This document shows, piece after piece, positions 6,028-7,739 of a stretch of 7,739 nt of DNA. The notes under the pieces were generated by a model. That model was not told where the DNA came from. It made no database searches and saw only the letters and a program-made list of their open reading frames with translations. The translations under genes were made by a program, and so were the position numbers. Source of the DNA: Dehalococcoidia bacterium (GTDB lineage: Bacteria; Chloroflexota; Dehalococcoidia; JACVQG01). Every line of letters starts with the position of its first letter. The first letter of the stretch is position 1. Where the stretch lies: positions 1 to 7,739 of the forward strand of contig JACVQG010000050.1 in NCBI GenBank assembly GCA_015661045.1. The letters are read 5' to 3'.

Positions 6028-6906
6028 TTAATTCCTCGTTCTGGCTATATACGCATCAAGCCTTTCCTTCTTCAGATTAGTGTATATCGTAAGCGCCTTC
6101 TCTTTATCAGGTATCATGGTGAAGAGGGCCGGGCCAGATCCAGCAAGGTGTATCGATGGTGCACCTGCACTTTCAAACCAATCCTTATACTTCGATAATC
6201 CGGGATAGACCCGAAAGGCCACCATTTCGAACACATTAAATAATAACCCATTTATGTTCCCGGCAGGCATTCCAATAGATAATATATTTTGTAAACGGGC
6301 TGTGTATTCTCCTTTTGTATAATGTTCCGAGGTCAGGTTGCTATACAGACGGGCTGTTTTCGGACCGGGAATAGGAATATCGGGTTTTAGAATGACAACC
6401 CAATGGAGCGGTAATGGAGAGAGGGGAGTTATTGACTCTCCTCGCCCCCGGGCAAGCGCCGTCCCGCCAACCATGAAGAAAGGGGCATCGCTGCTCAACT
6501 GGCTGGCCGTACATGATAATTCCTCTTGCCCCAGATTAGTACCCCACAATAAATCAAGGCCCATAAGGGTAACGGCCGCGTCGCTGCTACCACCTCCCAG
6601 CCCGGCGGCTTCCGGAATTGTCTTTTGTAACCTGATGGATACCCCTTTGTCAACCCGGTCTGTTTTCAGGCTTTCCGCAGCCCGCCATGCCAGGTTCCGA
6701 GGATTTTCCAGGTTTGGTGGAGAACACTGAAAATGTATCCCGGATGGCCTTAGCTCCAGATATATAGAGTCCCACAAATCAATTGTTTGAAGGACAGAGC
6801 GAATTTCGTGGAACCCGTCGCTTCGTTTCCCCAGCGCCTCAAGCGTGAGGTTCAATTTGGCTGGAGCCCATAGCATTAAACCAGCCTGTTCAAGGGATTG
6901 AACCAA
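6028..6906 (-). CDS. ispE: 4-diphosphocytidyl-2-C-methyl-D-erythritol kinase
   Basis: IspE phosphorylates the 2-hydroxyl of CDP-methylerythritol with ATP, the fourth enzymatic step of the cytosolic MEP pathway to isopentenyl diphosphate. The 292-residue product has the expected GHMP-kinase layout: APAKLNLTL near the N-terminus (K17, N19), SDGFHEI (29-35), the glycine-rich ATP loop PEAAGLGGGSSDAA (98-111), the catalytic-Asp segment SSDAPFFMVGGTALARGRGE (138-157, D140) and the C-terminal AGSGPALF (255-262). Length is normal and no key residue is missing. The start is TTG at 6906-6904, supported by AGGAG 5 nt upstream (6916-6912); the first ATG would be residue 11 at 6876, just before the conserved APAK motif. 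The gene begins 20 nt after rsmA stops. The rsmA-ispE pair is common in Gram-positive bacteria, and a presence here argues for the MEP rather than the mevalonate route. Confidence 0.95.
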   Translation of the reverse strand: MVQSLEQAGLMLWAPAKLNLTLEALGKRSDGFHEIRSVLQTIDLWDSIYLELRPSGIHFQCSPPNLENPRNLAWRAAESLKTDRVDKGVSIRLQKTIPEAAGLGGGSSDAAVTLMGLDLLWGTNLGQEELSCTASQLSSDAPFFMVGGTALARGRGESITPLSPLPLHWVVILKPDIPIPGPKTARLYSNLTSEHYTKGEYTARLQNILSIGMPAGNINGLLFNVFEMVAFRVYPGLSKYKDWFESAGAPSIHLAGSGPALFTMIPDKEKALTIYTNLKKERLDAYIARTRN

Positions 6907-6926
6907 AATCTCTCCTGATATCTAAT

Positions 6927-7739
6927 TCACGGTTGTGTAATAGTATCTTGTGCCAGCTCGAGACCTCTGCGAGAAAAACAAGTCCACAATTTCACCCATT
7001 CTACCACACTTAAGGTCTGGGCACGGCGTTGAGGGTCAAGACCAGCTTCTTTTAAGTATATCACTGCCTCTTCAGTACTTATAGCCAGACCCTGGGCCAG
7101 CGAATTGTGAATCTGTTTGCGCGGCGAGGAGAAACCGGCTTTAACCAGCCGGAAAAAACCGGGAATTTCTGACAGGGGAATCGGCATCGTTTGTGAAGGT
7201 TCAATCCGGATTATCGCCGAGTGTATTTTAGGAGGCGGATAGAAACTCCGGGGGTGCACACGGGCAACTATACGAACCTTTCCGTAAAACTGGACGCTTA
7301 CGCTGAGGACGCTCATTTGTCCAGGTCTGGCAACCATGGACCGGGCAACCTCTTTTTGAACCATAACTACCATTGATTTGGGCTTTAAATCAGCCTCCAG
7401 GAATCGACGTATTATTGCTGAAGCAACATTGTATGGCAGGTTGGCAACGACTTTGTACTGAAACGCTATAGACTCGGCGGGAAGCCCGGTCCGGGATAGT
7501 AAAAACTGAGCTATGTCTAAATTCAAAATATCAGAGGCGATTATCTGCACATGGGGAAAAGAGGCTAACACCTGTCTCAGGGATGCGGCGAGCGCTTCAT
7601 CTACCTCTATGGCAAGAACCCGCCCGGCATGTTTTGCGAGTTCCCTCGTCAGGATACCCAGGCCCAATCCCAGAAGCAGCAGAGTCAAGATCCAGGAGAG
7701 CCGATGTTGTTGGTGAACAGGCCCTCCCAAGAGAGAGAT
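6927..7739 (-). CDS. rsmA: 16S rRNA (adenine1518/1519-N6)-dimethyltransferase RsmA/KsgA, 5' end missing or frame-disrupted
   Basis: RsmA dimethylates two adjacent adenines in the 3'-terminal hairpin of 16S rRNA late in small-subunit assembly, using S-adenosylmethionine. Numbering from a TTG at 7730, signatures are GLGLGILTREL (21-31), IEVD (41-44, the acidic SAM-ribose contact), SDILN (66-70), the catalytic NLPY (97-100), QKEVARSMVARPGQMS (125-140), FYPPPKIHSA (163-172) and GFSSPRKQ (199-206). The C-terminal domain is complete. The frame stays open to the window edge. However, the residues before GLGLG do not resemble an RsmA N-terminus: the KSLGQ(H/N)FL segment is missing and the usual EIGPG of motif I reads LLGLG. 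Pieces resembling the expected sequence appear in other frames, so either sequence errors near the edge or a decayed 5' end are likely. No start codon is claimed. Confidence 0.85.
   Translation of the reverse strand: MSLLGGPVHQQHRLSWILTLLLLGLGLGILTRELAKHAGRVLAIEVDEALAASLRQVLASFPHVQIIASDILNLDIAQFLLSRTGLPAESIAFQYKVVANLPYNVASAIIRRFLEADLKPKSMVVMVQKEVARSMVARPGQMSVLSVSVQFYGKVRIVARVHPRSFYPPPKIHSAIIRIEPSQTMPIPLSEIPGFFRLVKAGFSSPRKQIHNSLAQGLAISTEEAVIYLKEAGLDPQRRAQTLSVVEWVKLWTCFSRRGLELAQDTITQP

Noticed and set aside
1..7739. A new defence, mobile or biosynthetic system
   Set aside because: The genes are recognisable housekeeping or nitrogen-related families; there is no toxin, nuclease-effector, integrase, transposase or phage gene to support such a claim.

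Overview
This is a 7.7-kb bacterial window in which every gene I can support lies on the minus strand, so transcription runs from high to low coordinates. The gene set (MEP-pathway ispE next to rsmA, bacterial Shine-Dalgarno sites, a sigma70-type promoter) is bacterial. The archaeal-type glutamate-synthase-like protein, the possible NrpR-like start beside it, and the ispE/rsmA pairing suggest an anaerobic Chloroflexota such as Dehalococcoidia. That placement is inference from gene content and remembered family resemblance, not a search result.

Layout in transcription order. (1) About 7739-2269 looks like one tightly packed operon: rsmA (16S rRNA dimethyltransferase, 5' end off or damaged at the window edge), ispE (isoprenoid precursor kinase, TTG start), a DedA/VTT-domain membrane protein (probable GTG start), a DinG-type exonuclease-helicase fusion, and an 85-residue three-helix PQ-loop (SemiSWEET-like) protein with a TTG start and a strong ribosome binding site. 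Gaps between genes are about 8-22 bp. A weak terminator-like hairpin follows. (2) 2268-2043 is a regulatory interval. It holds a near-consensus promoter, a perfect palindrome abutting its -10 box, and a weaker second promoter whose -35 box abuts the other side of the palindrome. (3) 2042-432 encodes a stand-alone FMN-binding glutamate-synthase-like domain protein with an N-terminal four-cysteine motif. (4) 431-72 is non-coding and carries a strong 13-bp-stem hairpin and a 58-bp REP/MITE-like double hairpin. (5) 71-1 is the first 23 codons of another minus-strand gene whose N-terminus resembles the winged-helix start of NrpR/DUF128 nitrogen regulators.

The window therefore has two parts: a housekeeping operon (ribosome maturation, isoprenoids, membrane, DNA repair, small transporter) and a probable nitrogen-assimilation unit under operator control. 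The best leads are the promoter-palindrome-promoter arrangement in front of the glutamate-synthase-like gene, the Asp-to-His change in the exonuclease III motif of DinG, the altered iron-sulfur layout of the glutamate-synthase-like protein, and the scrambled N-terminal coding of rsmA. I saw no CRISPR array, tRNA, rRNA, transposase or phage gene, and no clearly new multi-gene system.
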